From positions 1 to 26,333 of the forward strand of contig CAZOIA010000066.1 in assembly GCA_964579675.1 (NCBI GenBank): 26,333 nucleotides of DNA, given 5' to 3'. Position 1 is the first letter of the stretch. Each line of letters begins with the position of its first letter. Source of the DNA: CAZOIA01 sp964579675. Its GTDB lineage: Bacteria; Planctomycetota; Phycisphaerae; UBA1845; PWPN01. The notes below the pieces were generated by a model. It did not search any database and was not told where the DNA came from. It saw only the letters and a list, made by a program, of their open reading frames with translations. Positions 16,312 through 24,202 of the stretch are shown in pieces. The translations under genes and the position numbers were made by a program.

Positions 16312-16683
16312 CTACATCAGCACCATCGGCAGGGGTTTCAGCTCTCTTCGAATGGGGTCGAGGATCATGCCCAGGGCCTCCAGCGTGGTGGCCCCCAATA
16401 AGTAGATGTCCTTCTCCCCGAACACCACGGGAGCCGCTCGAACCTTTCCCTTGTATTCAAAGTACGCGTTGCCAACGCGTTTCCTGATGATCTCGCCGTT
16501 GGCCAGAATGAACTCTTCCTCGGAAGTGCCCGCAATCGCCAGATCAGTCAAGACCTCCTCCGGCATGACGGAGTAAACGGCGCCTGAGTCCACCAGGAAC
16601 TCATATTCGCCCGACTTCTGAGGATGCGCCGGATTAAACACCTTCACTTTCAGGAACGTGACGGCCACAGGTCCGGTCTCCAT
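16312..16683 (-). CDS. Retropepsin-like aspartic protease, small soluble form
   Basis: The 123-residue protein has the single-lobe retropepsin layout: a first strand V-A-V-T-F-L-K-V-K-V, the catalytic triad D-S-G at 32-34 in F-L-V-D-S-G-A-V-Y-S-V-M-P, and the second hydrophobic-hydrophobic-Gly motif in Y-L-L-G-A-T-T-L-E-A-L-G. One-lobe enzymes must dimerise to form the active site. There is no signal peptide or membrane segment. ATG 16683 is chosen because the promoter at 16713-16742 predicts a start of transcription near 16706; a TTG at 16704 would leave no leader. Bases here look less GC-rich than in the neighbours, which may indicate transfer. A 17 bp interrupted palindrome (16464-16480) lies inside the gene. 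The target protein is unknown. It is convergent with the preceding gene. Confidence 0.8.
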   Translation of the reverse strand: METGPVAVTFLKVKVFNPAHPQKSGEYEFLVDSGAVYSVMPEEVLTDLAIAGTSEEEFILANGEIIRKRVGNAYFEYKGKVRAAPVVFGEKDIYLLGATTLEALGMILDPIRRELKPLPMVLM

Positions 16684-16712
16684 TTCGTTGTCATCTGTGC
16701 TCAACTACCCAT

Positions 16713-16742
16713 ATTCTATCCGCCGGTTGGCGCCCGCGCCAA
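16713..16742 (-). promoter_or_regulatory. Promoter of the retropepsin-like gene with overlapping palindrome
   Basis: On the minus strand TTGGCG (16737-16742, 4 of 6), 18 bp, TAGAAT (16713-16718, 5 of 6). A perfect inverted repeat TTGGCGC-CC-GCGCCAA (16727-16742) covers the -35 element and could be an operator, or a hairpin ending the upstream radical SAM transcript. Confidence 0.45.
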
Positions 16743-16779
16743 GCTGACCACGTTGCTTCGTCATGCGCTGCCAGACCCT

Positions 16780-17901
16780 TCAGCTTCTGGAGATGCGGGA
16801 GGGCTCGAACGCACAGGAAGGTTCTTCGGCCAGGTAATCGCCGAATCGGTGGAAGGCCCGGGCCCGGCATCCGCCGCAGACGGTCTTGAACTCGCATTGG
16901 CCGCACTTGCCGGTCAACCTGCCTACATCTCGCAACTCGGCAAACAGGGGGCTGGTTCGCCATATCTGGCCGAAATCCTGGACCCGGACGTCACCGGCAG
17001 CCACGGGCAGGTAGCCGCAGGGGAACACCTGGCCCCGGTGGGATACGAAACAGACCGCGGTGCCGGCCAGGCATCCCCTGGTCAGGCTGTGCAACGCCCC
17101 GTTGCGGCGGTGAGGTTCCGGCAAAGGCTGGTCCTGCTGCTTGCCCCGTTGGCGAATGATCCGCCAGTAGTGCGGGGCACAGGTCGGCTTGATCTGAAGG
17201 GCGGTTTGGCACTGAAGATCGGCGATGAGGTTGAGCCGGTCCTCCACCTCGTCGGCGTCGAGCATCTGATCCCGGGCAATCTTCAAACCGCACCCGACCG
17301 GCACGAGCAGGAAATAATGAACCGCCACCGCGCCGATCCGTTCGGCGAGTTGGAGCACGGCTTCGATCTGATCCTTGTCGTGCCGGGCAATGGTGCAGTT
17401 GATCTGGGTGGGCACGCCGACACGGTGAAGGTGCTCGAGCGCCTCCACCGCCCGATCGAACACTCCGGGCTGCCCTCGAAACCGGTCATGGGTGTCGGCA
17501 TCGGCACCGTCGAGGGAGACGCTGACGCGGTCGAAGCCGGCACCGGCAATCTGCCAGGCGACCGCAGCCTCGATCATCGTCCCGTTGCTGGCCAGGGCGG
17601 TGAGCAGTCCCGTATCCTTGGCGCAGGCGGCCAGCTCAAAAATGTCCGGGCGCATCAGCGGTTCGCCGCCGGAAAACACCATCACCGGCCGACCGACCGC
17701 GGCAACCTGCTCGATGAGCTGCCTGGCCTGGGCGGTCGTCAGGTCGGTTTTCATCAGCTTACGCGAGACCTCCAGCCGACGGCAATGAACACATTCGAGG
17801 TTGCAGCCCGCGGTGGTTTCCCAGAACACCAGTCTAAGCGGGGGCGACGAAGCATCGCTCGACGAACGCGACGCCGCTGCGGTGTGATCTGTGCGCCACA
17901 T
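16780..17901 (-). CDS. Radical SAM/SPASM protein of the NirJ/AhbD (heme maturation) type
   Basis: The 373-residue protein has the radical SAM cluster motif C-N-L-E-C-V-H-C (Cys33, Cys37, Cys40), S-G-G-E-P at 77-81 and S-V-S-L-D-G at 127-132. A Cys-rich SPASM-like C-terminal region carries Cys241 (K-P-T-C-A-P-H-Y), Cys277, Cys284, Cys295, Cys333, Cys336, Cys342, Cys345 and Cys363. The phrases T-C-A-P-H-Y, G-C-L-A-G-T-A-V-C-F-V-S-H and F-P-C-G-Y-L-P-V are those I associate with NirJ, AhbC and AhbD, which decarboxylate or remodel porphyrin side chains in heme d1 or siroheme-dependent heme synthesis. Which of these it is cannot be settled here, and no other heme genes are in the window; a peptide-modifying role is the main alternative. 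ATG 17901 has AGAGG eight bases upstream. Confidence 0.8.
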   Translation of the reverse strand: MWRTDHTAAASRSSSDASSPPLRLVFWETTAGCNLECVHCRRLEVSRKLMKTDLTTAQARQLIEQVAAVGRPVMVFSGGEPLMRPDIFELAACAKDTGLLTALASNGTMIEAAVAWQIAGAGFDRVSVSLDGADADTHDRFRGQPGVFDRAVEALEHLHRVGVPTQINCTIARHDKDQIEAVLQLAERIGAVAVHYFLLVPVGCGLKIARDQMLDADEVEDRLNLIADLQCQTALQIKPTCAPHYWRIIRQRGKQQDQPLPEPHRRNGALHSLTRGCLAGTAVCFVSHRGQVFPCGYLPVAAGDVRVQDFGQIWRTSPLFAELRDVGRLTGKCGQCEFKTVCGGCRARAFHRFGDYLAEEPSCAFEPSRISRS

Positions 17902-17962
17902 GAGTCCTGCCTCTTACCGTTCACCGTTGCCCTACTTCCATTCTCGCAGGTCCTCGTGCGGA

Positions 17963-17985
17963 TGTAAATCGGTTACAGGATTGTA
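17963..17985 (-). promoter_or_regulatory. Candidate promoter -10 and operator for the radical SAM gene
   Basis: On the minus strand TACAAT (17980-17985, 5 of 6) predicts a transcription start near 17973, inside a perfect inverted repeat TGTAA-N5-TTACA (17963-17977). An operator over the start site would fit repression. The -35 (GTGAAT at 18003-18008) is weak. Confidence 0.35.
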
Positions 17986-18026
17986 TGGCCGGCCGCTCGC
18001 GGATTCACGCGACGCGGGGTTGACGC

Positions 18027-18093
18027 GCTCCCCTTCGGGGCGCGGCTAAACGACGCAGGGATGATGCGCTTCCCTTCGGGTCGCGGCTAAACG
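18027..18093 (+). repeat. Interspersed repeat family A, tandem copies 3 and 4
   Basis: Copies at 18027-18052 and 18068-18093 each differ by one base from those at 8.3 kb. Here they are part of a 41 bp tandem unit whose flank ACGACGCAGG also repeats. Copy 3 has the change to GGGG, giving the stem CCCC-TTC-GGGG. Unlike copies 1 and 2 they lie between divergent genes. Confidence 0.85.
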
Positions 18094-18110
18094 ACGCAGG
18101 CATGACGCGA

Positions 18111-18157
18111 TGCAAACGGCCCGGGCGTTTGCAAATGCGTCGCTGTGACGATACAAA
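18111..18157 (+). promoter_or_regulatory. Candidate promoter and LacI-like palindrome for the GH38-like gene
   Basis: TTGCAA (18129-18134, 4 of 6), 17 bp, TACAAA (18152-18157, 4 of 6), giving a leader of about 62 nt. The -35 overlaps an inverted repeat TGCAAACG (18111-18118) / CGTTTGCA (18126-18133) with a seven-base centre. The half-sites resemble those of LacI/PurR-family operators, but those normally have no such insert. Confidence 0.35.
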
Positions 18158-18225
18158 CCCCGAACCCGGGCAACGGAGCACGGCAAGGGTGGCCCCGGAT
18201 CCCCGTACGAGGCAAGGAGAACCTC

Positions 18226-21195
18226 ATGCCGCTGGCGGATCGTTTCCGACTGGTCTGGACGCCGTTTCTCAAGAAGCACAAGGGCAGACTGCGCCAGGCA
18301 GTGGGGCTCGTGTGCCCTGCGGTTCTCGGGTGTGGGGGTGAGTTCACACTCCGTGCGGGCAAGCGGAAGTACACCGCCCGCAAGATTGACCTGCTGCGGT
18401 ATCCGAACGAGATCGAGAGCCAGAGTTATCCGCCCACCTACCTGTGGCTCATCCCGCGACCGGCCAGGCCGACGCGCGTGAGTGCTGTCTGGAAAACGCC
18501 GCTCGGCCAGGTCCACCGTGATTCGTTCACGCTCAAGCCCGCCGAGCCCTGCGACGTACACGTGGTCTTCAAAACGCACATCGATCTGGGGTACACCGAT
18601 CGCCTCGACGCCGTCCTGCGCCTGTATCGAGCCGGGCTCATGGAAAGGCTGCTCAAGGACCTGGAGGCGACCGCGGGGCGGAAGCCGGGCAAGCGGTTCG
18701 TCTGGATGATGTCAACCTGGCTGCTGGAGCAGTGCCTCGATCCGAAGCACGTCGCGCCGGGGCATGTCAAGCGGCTGGAACACTATATCCGCAACGGGCA
18801 GGTGGTGTGGGGGCTGATGCCCTTTACGACGCACACGGAGTTCTTCGGCCTGGAGGAGATGTGCCGGAGCCTCTACGCCGCCCGGCGTCTGGCGGAGCGG
18901 TTCGGGCGACCGGTGCCGACTGCGGCGAAGATGACGGACGTGCCGGCCCACGCGGCGGCGCTGGCGATGGCGTTTGCCGCTGCGGGCGGTAAGTTCTTCC
19001 AGATCGGCACCAATCCGGACTCGCGCCCGCCGGCGGTGCCTCCCCTGTTCTGGTGGAAGCTGCCGGACGGGAGCAGACTGCTCTGTCATTACCACGGGAC
19101 GTACGGCACGGCCCTGCTGCCGCCGCCCGAATGGCCCTGGCGGCACTGGCTTTCGGTGCAGATGACGGGCGACAACGTCGGGCCGCAGGGCCTCGACCTC
19201 ATTGCCCACATCGACTGGATCGACGCCCATTTCGATTGGCCCATTTGCCGGACCGGCCGATTGGAGACCTTCGCCGACGCGGTCATCCGCCGGCACAGCA
19301 AGGCACTGCCCGTCGTTGAGGCGGAGTTCACCGACTGGTGGATCCACGGCATCGCCAGTCAGGCCCAGCCGACCGCTCTGGCCCGGCGGACCAAAGACCG
19401 GCTGCCGTCGGCGGAGATACTGGCGACGCTGGCAAGCTGGGCGAGCGGCCGGGACCTGCCGGACGATTTGCGAAGGATTGTCCGTCAAGCCTACGAGAAA
19501 CTCGCGCTCTATACCGAACACACCTGGGGCGATCACGCGACCGACGCTCGCAAAGCACTGCCCACAGGCAACCGGTACACGAGCGGTGTGTTTGCCGGCA
19601 AGACCGCCCGTCCGCCCGTCGATCGATGGGTGGCATCGTGGAACGACAAAGCCCGCCACTCGCTCGACGCGCACGAGGCGACCGATCGTATAGAATCCCG
19701 GGCGGTCTCGTCGTTGGCGGGGGTGATGAAGGGCCACGCCCGCAAGCTGGGAATCGCATTGTTCAACACGCTTAGCCGGGCCCGGGGGGGGCTTGTGCGT
19801 TTCTCGGGCAAGGGCTTGCCCGCGGGCAGCTTCGAGCTGGTTGATCCGACAACCGGGGCCGCCGTGTCGTACCAGAGGGACAAGAGCGGGATCGAGTTCA
19901 TCGCCCCAGCCGTACCACCTTGCGGGTACCTTGTTCTGGAGGTAAAGCCGGTGGCCCGCCGAAGCCGCCGCCCCGGGCACCATGCCGAGTGGGACCAGCG
20001 GAACCTGGCGCTGCATACGGCCGAGCACACGCTGCAGTTTCACGCCGCTGGCGGGATGGCGCGGTGGCACGATCGGGCCCGGTCGTGCCAGTGGTTCTCG
20101 ACGGAGGCGGAGTTTCCAATGGGGACCTATCTGTACGAAATGCCGGGCGGCGATCGGGTGCGGGCGTTCGCCCGGCAGGTTCACACGAACTGCTGGCCGG
20201 GGACCCCCGGCTTCTTCCACCGCAACGACTACGAGAAGATGTCGGACTTCGGCCCGGTGGGTGGTGGGCGGGCGACGGTCCGGCCCGAGATCACGCCTCT
20301 CTACGCCCGGGTCATCGTCGAGGCCAACTGCCCCGCCCGCAAGGTGCCCGACCGCCGATCGGGTGACGCCCGGAGCTACCGCACGACGTTCACGCAATAC
20401 CGCGGACAGCGCGAGCTGCACGTCAACGTAAGCCTTATCGGCAAACGTGCGACCTACGCCGCCGAGGCCGGCTACGCGTTCTTCCCCCTCATCGGTGACC
20501 ACCCGTTCGTGCTGATCGATCGGATCGCCCAGCTCGTTGAGCCCGGCGAGGACCTGGCCCGCGGGGTGAACGCGGCCCACATGGCCGTCCATCGCGGCGT
20601 TCGCATCGAGGGCGCTTATGCAGGTATGAACTTCTATCCACTGGACACGCCGCTCGTGTCCTTCGGCCAACCGGGCGCGTATCGGTTCGATGACGACGGC
20701 GACTACGAAACGGGCGTGCTGTATGCCACGCTGTTCAATAACTGCTGGGGCACGAACTTCGCCCAGTGGCAGTCGGGCGATTTCTCGTTTGATTTCATCC
20801 TGCAGCCGACCGGCAACGACGATTGGGACGGCGGACTGGCCAGAGGTGGGGCTGAGTTCTTCCGGCCGCTGGTGGCGGCGGTGGTCGGGGGGCCCAGAGG
20901 TGAGCCCGCTCGCTCGCTGCTCAGGATTGATCCCGCCTGTGTTCAGCTCGTCGCGCTCAAGCCGGCGGAGTTCGACCCGGGCACCGTGATCCGTCTGTGG
21001 AATGCGGACGTCGAGCCGGTCAAGGCCCGCATGGCGCTGCCCGCGGGACGCCAAGGCGACAAACTCTGGCGCTGCGACCTCCTGGAGCGACCGACGAAGC
21101 ACCGGATCCCGGTCAGCGGCGGGGGTGAGGCGATCGTTTCCCTCAAGCCCAACGAGATCGCCACGCTCCTGCTTCAACCCGCAGGAAAGCGGTAG
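18226..21195 (+). CDS. Large GH38-like protein (DUF5054 type), putative glycoside hydrolase
   Basis: The 989-residue protein has an N-terminal beta region (about 1-110) and then V-H-V-V-F-K-T-H-I-D-L-G-Y-T-D with His118 and Asp120. This matches the H-x-D opening motif of GH38-type alpha-mannosidase catalytic domains and the phrase typical of DUF5054. A second region with K-M-T-D-V-P-A-H (about 240-250) and E-A-E-F-T-D-W-W (about 365) could supply further active-site acids. The C-terminal half is beta-rich, as in GH38 relatives. No signal peptide is seen, so it may be cytoplasmic, unusual for a glycan hydrolase of this size. The ATG at 18226 has a perfect AAGGAG six to seven bases upstream; a frame from 18145 is rejected. 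The substrate is not predictable. Arg- and His-rich stretches near 595-605 are odd. Confidence 0.72.
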   Translation: MPLADRFRLVWTPFLKKHKGRLRQAVGLVCPAVLGCGGEFTLRAGKRKYTARKIDLLRYPNEIESQSYPPTYLWLIPRPARPTRVSAVWKTPLGQVHRDSFTLKPAEPCDVHVVFKTHIDLGYTDRLDAVLRLYRAGLMERLLKDLEATAGRKPGKRFVWMMSTWLLEQCLDPKHVAPGHVKRLEHYIRNGQVVWGLMPFTTHTEFFGLEEMCRSLYAARRLAERFGRPVPTAAKMTDVPAHAAALAMAFAAAGGKFFQIGTNPDSRPPAVPPLFWWKLPDGSRLLCHYHGTYGTALLPPPEWPWRHWLSVQMTGDNVGPQGLDLIAHIDWIDAHFDWPICRTGRLETFADAVIRRHSKALPVVEAEFTDWWIHGIASQAQPTALARRTKDRLPSAEILATLASWASGRDLPDDLRRIVRQAYEKLALYTEHTWGDHATDARKALPTGNRYTSGVFAGKTARPPVDRWVASWNDKARHSLDAHEATDRIESRAVSSLAGVMKGHARKLGIALFNTLSRARGGLVRFSGKGLPAGSFELVDPTTGAAVSYQRDKSGIEFIAPAVPPCGYLVLEVKPVARRSRRPGHHAEWDQRNLALHTAEHTLQFHAAGGMARWHDRARSCQWFSTEAEFPMGTYLYEMPGGDRVRAFARQVHTNCWPGTPGFFHRNDYEKMSDFGPVGGGRATVRPEITPLYARVIVEANCPARKVPDRRSGDARSYRTTFTQYRGQRELHVNVSLIGKRATYAAEAGYAFFPLIGDHPFVLIDRIAQLVEPGEDLARGVNAAHMAVHRGVRIEGAYAGMNFYPLDTPLVSFGQPGAYRFDDDGDYETGVLYATLFNNCWGTNFAQWQSGDFSFDFILQPTGNDDWDGGLARGGAEFFRPLVAAVVGGPRGEPARSLLRIDPACVQLVALKPAEFDPGTVIRLWNADVEPVKARMALPAGRQGDKLWRCDLLERPTKHRIPVSGGGEAIVSLKPNEIATLLLQPAGKR

Positions 21196-21285
21196 CGGAT
21201 ATCGACTGAATGAGACGCCTGGTCCTGTAAAATGGCCCGAGAACAACAATCACTACTCCGGGCATGAGAACCGAAGGGAGGATCA

Positions 21286-22260
21286 ATGCATTCCCGAGAA
21301 GTTTTGCACAACAAGCTCCCCGCGGGCGTGATGGTCGGGTTGGCGGCCGTCGCGGGATGCGCGTCCGTGTCGGCACCCGCCCCCATCGCGGTCGAGCAGG
21401 CGGAGTGGACCGCGCCCAACGGCTCGGCCGGCGCTCAGTTGCTCACCGAACACTATGACCTGCGGGTAACGATTACGGATGCCCTTTTGCAGGAGCACCT
21501 GGCTCCGTTCATGGAAACGGCGTTCGGCGAGTATGCCCGGCTGATCCCGCCGGCCCGGGAGAGGTCTGATCGGCTGGCGGTCTACCTGTTCGGCACCCGG
21601 GACGAGTGGGCGGACTTCACGCAGAGCACATTCCCCGCTCGGGCGTATACCTACTTGCATATTCATGCCGGCGGCTACGTGGATCAGCCCAGCGCCACCG
21701 CAGTCATTCATGACCTCGGTCGCGACCGAACCCTCTCGCTGCTCGCCCACGAGGGCTTCCACCAGTACCTTGCCGGCTATCTCCCCAGGCCGGTGGCGGC
21801 CTGGCTCAACGAGGGCCTCGCCACCCAGTTCGAGGCGTTCGACCTGCGAGGCGATCGTCCCGTCTTCACGCCCCGGCGCAACTTCGTGCGGAGAAACAGC
21901 CTTCGGGCAGCCTTGAGTCCCGACGGCGGGTTCATTCCACTCGCCGACCTGCTCCGGATGGACGCCGGCGAAGCGGTCGTCAAGACCGGGCAATCGGTAC
22001 GGACCTACTATGCCCAGGTCTGGTCAACGATCCTGTTCCTTCGTGAAGGGGCCGACGAGAAGTACGCGGAGGGGTTCGCCAACCTGCTCGCCGATGCGGG
22101 AACGAAGCGGCTCGACCTCGCCGTCAGTGCCTACCGGGCGGCAACCCCCGACTCGGGAGCCATCAGCCACGGCGAGGCTGTCTTCCGTCACTACATCACC
22201 GAAGACCTCGCCGGGTTCATGGCTCAGTACCTCGCGTTCGCCCGACATCTGGTCCGTTGA
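21286..22260 (+). CDS. Gluzincin-type HExxH lipoprotein (DUF1570-like putative metallopeptidase)
   Basis: The 324-residue protein begins with a signal peptide ending A-V-A-G-C, giving Cys25 as the lipidated residue. The zinc motif H-E-G-F-H is at 155-159 and is followed 17 residues later by Glu176 in L-N-E-G-L-A, the gluzincin third-ligand pattern. The preceding F-G-T-R-D-E-W-A-D-F and G-G-Y and following Q-F-E phrases match the DUF1570-like secreted proteins common in planctomycetes. It should sit in the cell envelope facing the periplasm. GGAGG lies five bases before the ATG at 21286. It starts 90 bp after the GH38-like gene in the same direction, so cotranscription is possible. Peptidase activity is inferred from the motif only. 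Confidence 0.78.
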   Translation: MHSREVLHNKLPAGVMVGLAAVAGCASVSAPAPIAVEQAEWTAPNGSAGAQLLTEHYDLRVTITDALLQEHLAPFMETAFGEYARLIPPARERSDRLAVYLFGTRDEWADFTQSTFPARAYTYLHIHAGGYVDQPSATAVIHDLGRDRTLSLLAHEGFHQYLAGYLPRPVAAWLNEGLATQFEAFDLRGDRPVFTPRRNFVRRNSLRAALSPDGGFIPLADLLRMDAGEAVVKTGQSVRTYYAQVWSTILFLREGADEKYAEGFANLLADAGTKRLDLAVSAYRAATPDSGAISHGEAVFRHYITEDLAGFMAQYLAFARHLVR

Positions 22261-22309
22261 CCCGTACCCCCCCAAAGCCGCTCCATGGGAACAGATGGAA
22301 TCGGAACAG

Positions 22310-24199
22310 TTACCTGCCCTGCGGTTTGGGCGGGGCTTCATCAGCGAGTGACATCTCCACCCGGACCACCCCTTCCTCGGTGGAGGTCTCGACCTTCAGG
22401 CCGGACCGGTGGAAGATCTTGAGCATGCCGCTGTTCTCAGCCAGCACGTCCGCGGCAAACCTGCGAATGCCACTCTCCCGGGCGATCTCGACCAGACGGA
22501 GGAACAGATACGTCCCCAGACCCTTTCGCTGGAAGTCGTCGCGCACGACGAAGGCGAGCTCGGCGAAAGTCCTGGCGGCGTCAGTCAGGTAACGACCCAC
22601 GCCGACGACCTCTTCCAGTCCAGCCGCTCCGGTCACAGCGACCAGTGCCATCTCCGTGTCGTAGTCAACGTTGCAGAACACCTGGAGCCGATTGTGGGGC
22701 ATCGACTTGAGCGAGCCATGATAGCGGAGGTAAACGGTCTGCTCACTGAACGAGTAGAACATCTCCTTCATCATCGGCTCGTCGTCGGGCCTGATGGGTC
22801 GAACCAGAACCTCGGTGCCGTCTGTCAGTGAGATGCTCGTCTCATACTGGGCTGGATAGGGATGCCGAACGGGCGGCATGATCTGGTTGGGGTAAACGAT
22901 CCGCCGGCGTTTGGCGGCGTGCAGGAGCTCGGACCGGAAATCCGGATGCGCGACGCTGATGAGGGACATGGCCCGCTCGCGCATGGTCCTGCCGTGGAGG
23001 TATGCCGTGCCATGTTCGGTGACGATGTAGTGGGTGTCGCCGCGGGTCGTGACCACGCCCGCGCCCTCGGCGAGGCAGGCGGCGATGCGCGATCGGAGCC
23101 CGTCCTTGGTGTGGGCGGTGCTCGGCAGGGCGATGATGGACTTGCCGCCTTTGGCCAGGGCGGCGCCGCGGCTGAAGTCGGCGTGCCCGCCGATGCCGCT
23201 ATAGAGCATCTGCCCGATCGAGTCGGCACACACCTGCCCGGTCAGGTCCACCTCCAGAGCCGCATTGATCGAGACCATGTTGTCGTGCCGGCTGATGACG
23301 AACGGGTCGTTGGTATACTCCGAGGGGTGCATTTCGATCTGGGGATTATTGTCGAGGAAATCGAACAGCTCTCGGCTGCCGGCGGCGAAGCTGCCGACAA
23401 TCTTGTTCTTGTGCAGGGTCTTCTGCTTGCCGGTGATCACGCCGGTGCGGGACAGCTTCATAACCCCGTCGGAGAACATCTCGGTGTGGATACCCAGGTC
23501 GTTCTTGTCGGTCAGTTGGCTGAGGACGGCGTCGGGCATCCTGCCAATTCCGAGCTGGAGCGTGGCCCCGTCCGGTACGAGGCGGGTGATATGGGAGGCA
23601 ATCTGCTGCGTTACCTCGTCGGGTTCGGAAACCGGCCATTCCAGCAGCGGCTCATCGTGGTCGATCAGGCAATGGATCTGACTGACGTGCAGGAAACAAT
23701 CGCCGAGCGTCCGGGGCATGTGGGAATTGACCTGAGCGATGACCAGTTTGGCGGACTCGGTCGCCGACTTGGTGATGTCAACCGAGACGCCCAGGCTGCA
23801 GAACCCGTGTTCATCCGGCGGGCTGACCATGACCAGGGCCACGTCGATCCCCACCCGCCTGGACTTGAAAAGTCCCGGCACCTGGGAGAGGAAGATCGGC
23901 GTGTAATCCGCCCGGGCCTGGTTAACCGCCCCCCGGACGCTGTTGCCGATGAAGAACGCGTTCGCGCGAAAAGCGGGGGCATACTTGGGATCGGTGTACG
24001 GGGCCACGCCCAGCGTGAGCACTTGAATGACCTCGGTATCGGTGAAACCGGCTCCTGCCTCCGCCATCGCGCGGACCAGGGCCTGGGGCTCACCGCAGGC
24101 CGATCCCACGAACACCCGGGCCCCACGCCCGATATTCTTGACCGCCCTGGCCGCTGGAACGACCTTGTCGGCGTATCGTTCACGCCAATCCTTGCTCAT
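22310..24199 (-). CDS. Acetyl-CoA hydrolase/transferase family protein fused to a GNAT acetyltransferase
   Basis: The 629-residue protein has a class I CoA-transferase part (about 1-445) of the 4-hydroxybutyrate/succinate/acetate CoA-transferase type. The glutamate that carries the acyl-CoA intermediate is Glu240 in G-I-H-T-E-M-F-S-D-G, and the G-I-G-G-H-A-D-F segment near 335-342 is the CoA-binding Gly loop. A GNAT domain follows (about 455-610) with the acetyl-CoA loop Q-R-K-G-L-G at 557-562. This fusion is a known architecture. It moves CoA between organic acids; the GNAT part may acetylate a protein, possibly its own partner enzymes. ATG 24199 lies three bases after the stop of the acyl-CoA synthetase gene, with GGAG nine bases upstream inside that gene, so the two are coupled. 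GTG 24202 is an alternative start. Confidence 0.9.
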   Translation of the reverse strand: MSKDWRERYADKVVPAARAVKNIGRGARVFVGSACGEPQALVRAMAEAGAGFTDTEVIQVLTLGVAPYTDPKYAPAFRANAFFIGNSVRGAVNQARADYTPIFLSQVPGLFKSRRVGIDVALVMVSPPDEHGFCSLGVSVDITKSATESAKLVIAQVNSHMPRTLGDCFLHVSQIHCLIDHDEPLLEWPVSEPDEVTQQIASHITRLVPDGATLQLGIGRMPDAVLSQLTDKNDLGIHTEMFSDGVMKLSRTGVITGKQKTLHKNKIVGSFAAGSRELFDFLDNNPQIEMHPSEYTNDPFVISRHDNMVSINAALEVDLTGQVCADSIGQMLYSGIGGHADFSRGAALAKGGKSIIALPSTAHTKDGLRSRIAACLAEGAGVVTTRGDTHYIVTEHGTAYLHGRTMRERAMSLISVAHPDFRSELLHAAKRRRIVYPNQIMPPVRHPYPAQYETSISLTDGTEVLVRPIRPDDEPMMKEMFYSFSEQTVYLRYHGSLKSMPHNRLQVFCNVDYDTEMALVAVTGAAGLEEVVGVGRYLTDAARTFAELAFVVRDDFQRKGLGTYLFLRLVEIARESGIRRFAADVLAENSGMLKIFHRSGLKVETSTEEGVVRVEMSLADEAPPKPQGR

Positions 24200-24202
24200 C
24201 AC

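Larger units (their letters stand above)
17902..18225. other. Divergent control region between the radical SAM gene and the GH38-like gene
   Basis: This 324 bp stretch contains a leftward -10 and palindrome (17963-17985), a tandem pair of repeat family A (18027-18093), and a rightward promoter overlapped by a palindrome (18111-18157). No coding frame in it is convincing. Confidence 0.6.

Noticed and set aside
16684..16704. TTG start at 16704 for the retropepsin-like protein
   Set aside because: The predicted transcription start is only about two bases upstream and no Shine-Dalgarno is present; ATG 16683 keeps the complete domain.
18027..18093. Tandem repeat pair considered as a CRISPR array
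   Set aside because: There are only two units, the 15 bp between them is itself part of the repeat, there are no unique spacers, and the same unit occurs elsewhere as single copies.
18712..21249. 845-residue open frame on the minus strand across the GH38-like gene
   Set aside because: It is antisense to a gene with a perfect Shine-Dalgarno and conserved motifs. Its translation is Arg/Gly/Pro/His-rich with no domain look; long antisense frames are common at high GC.
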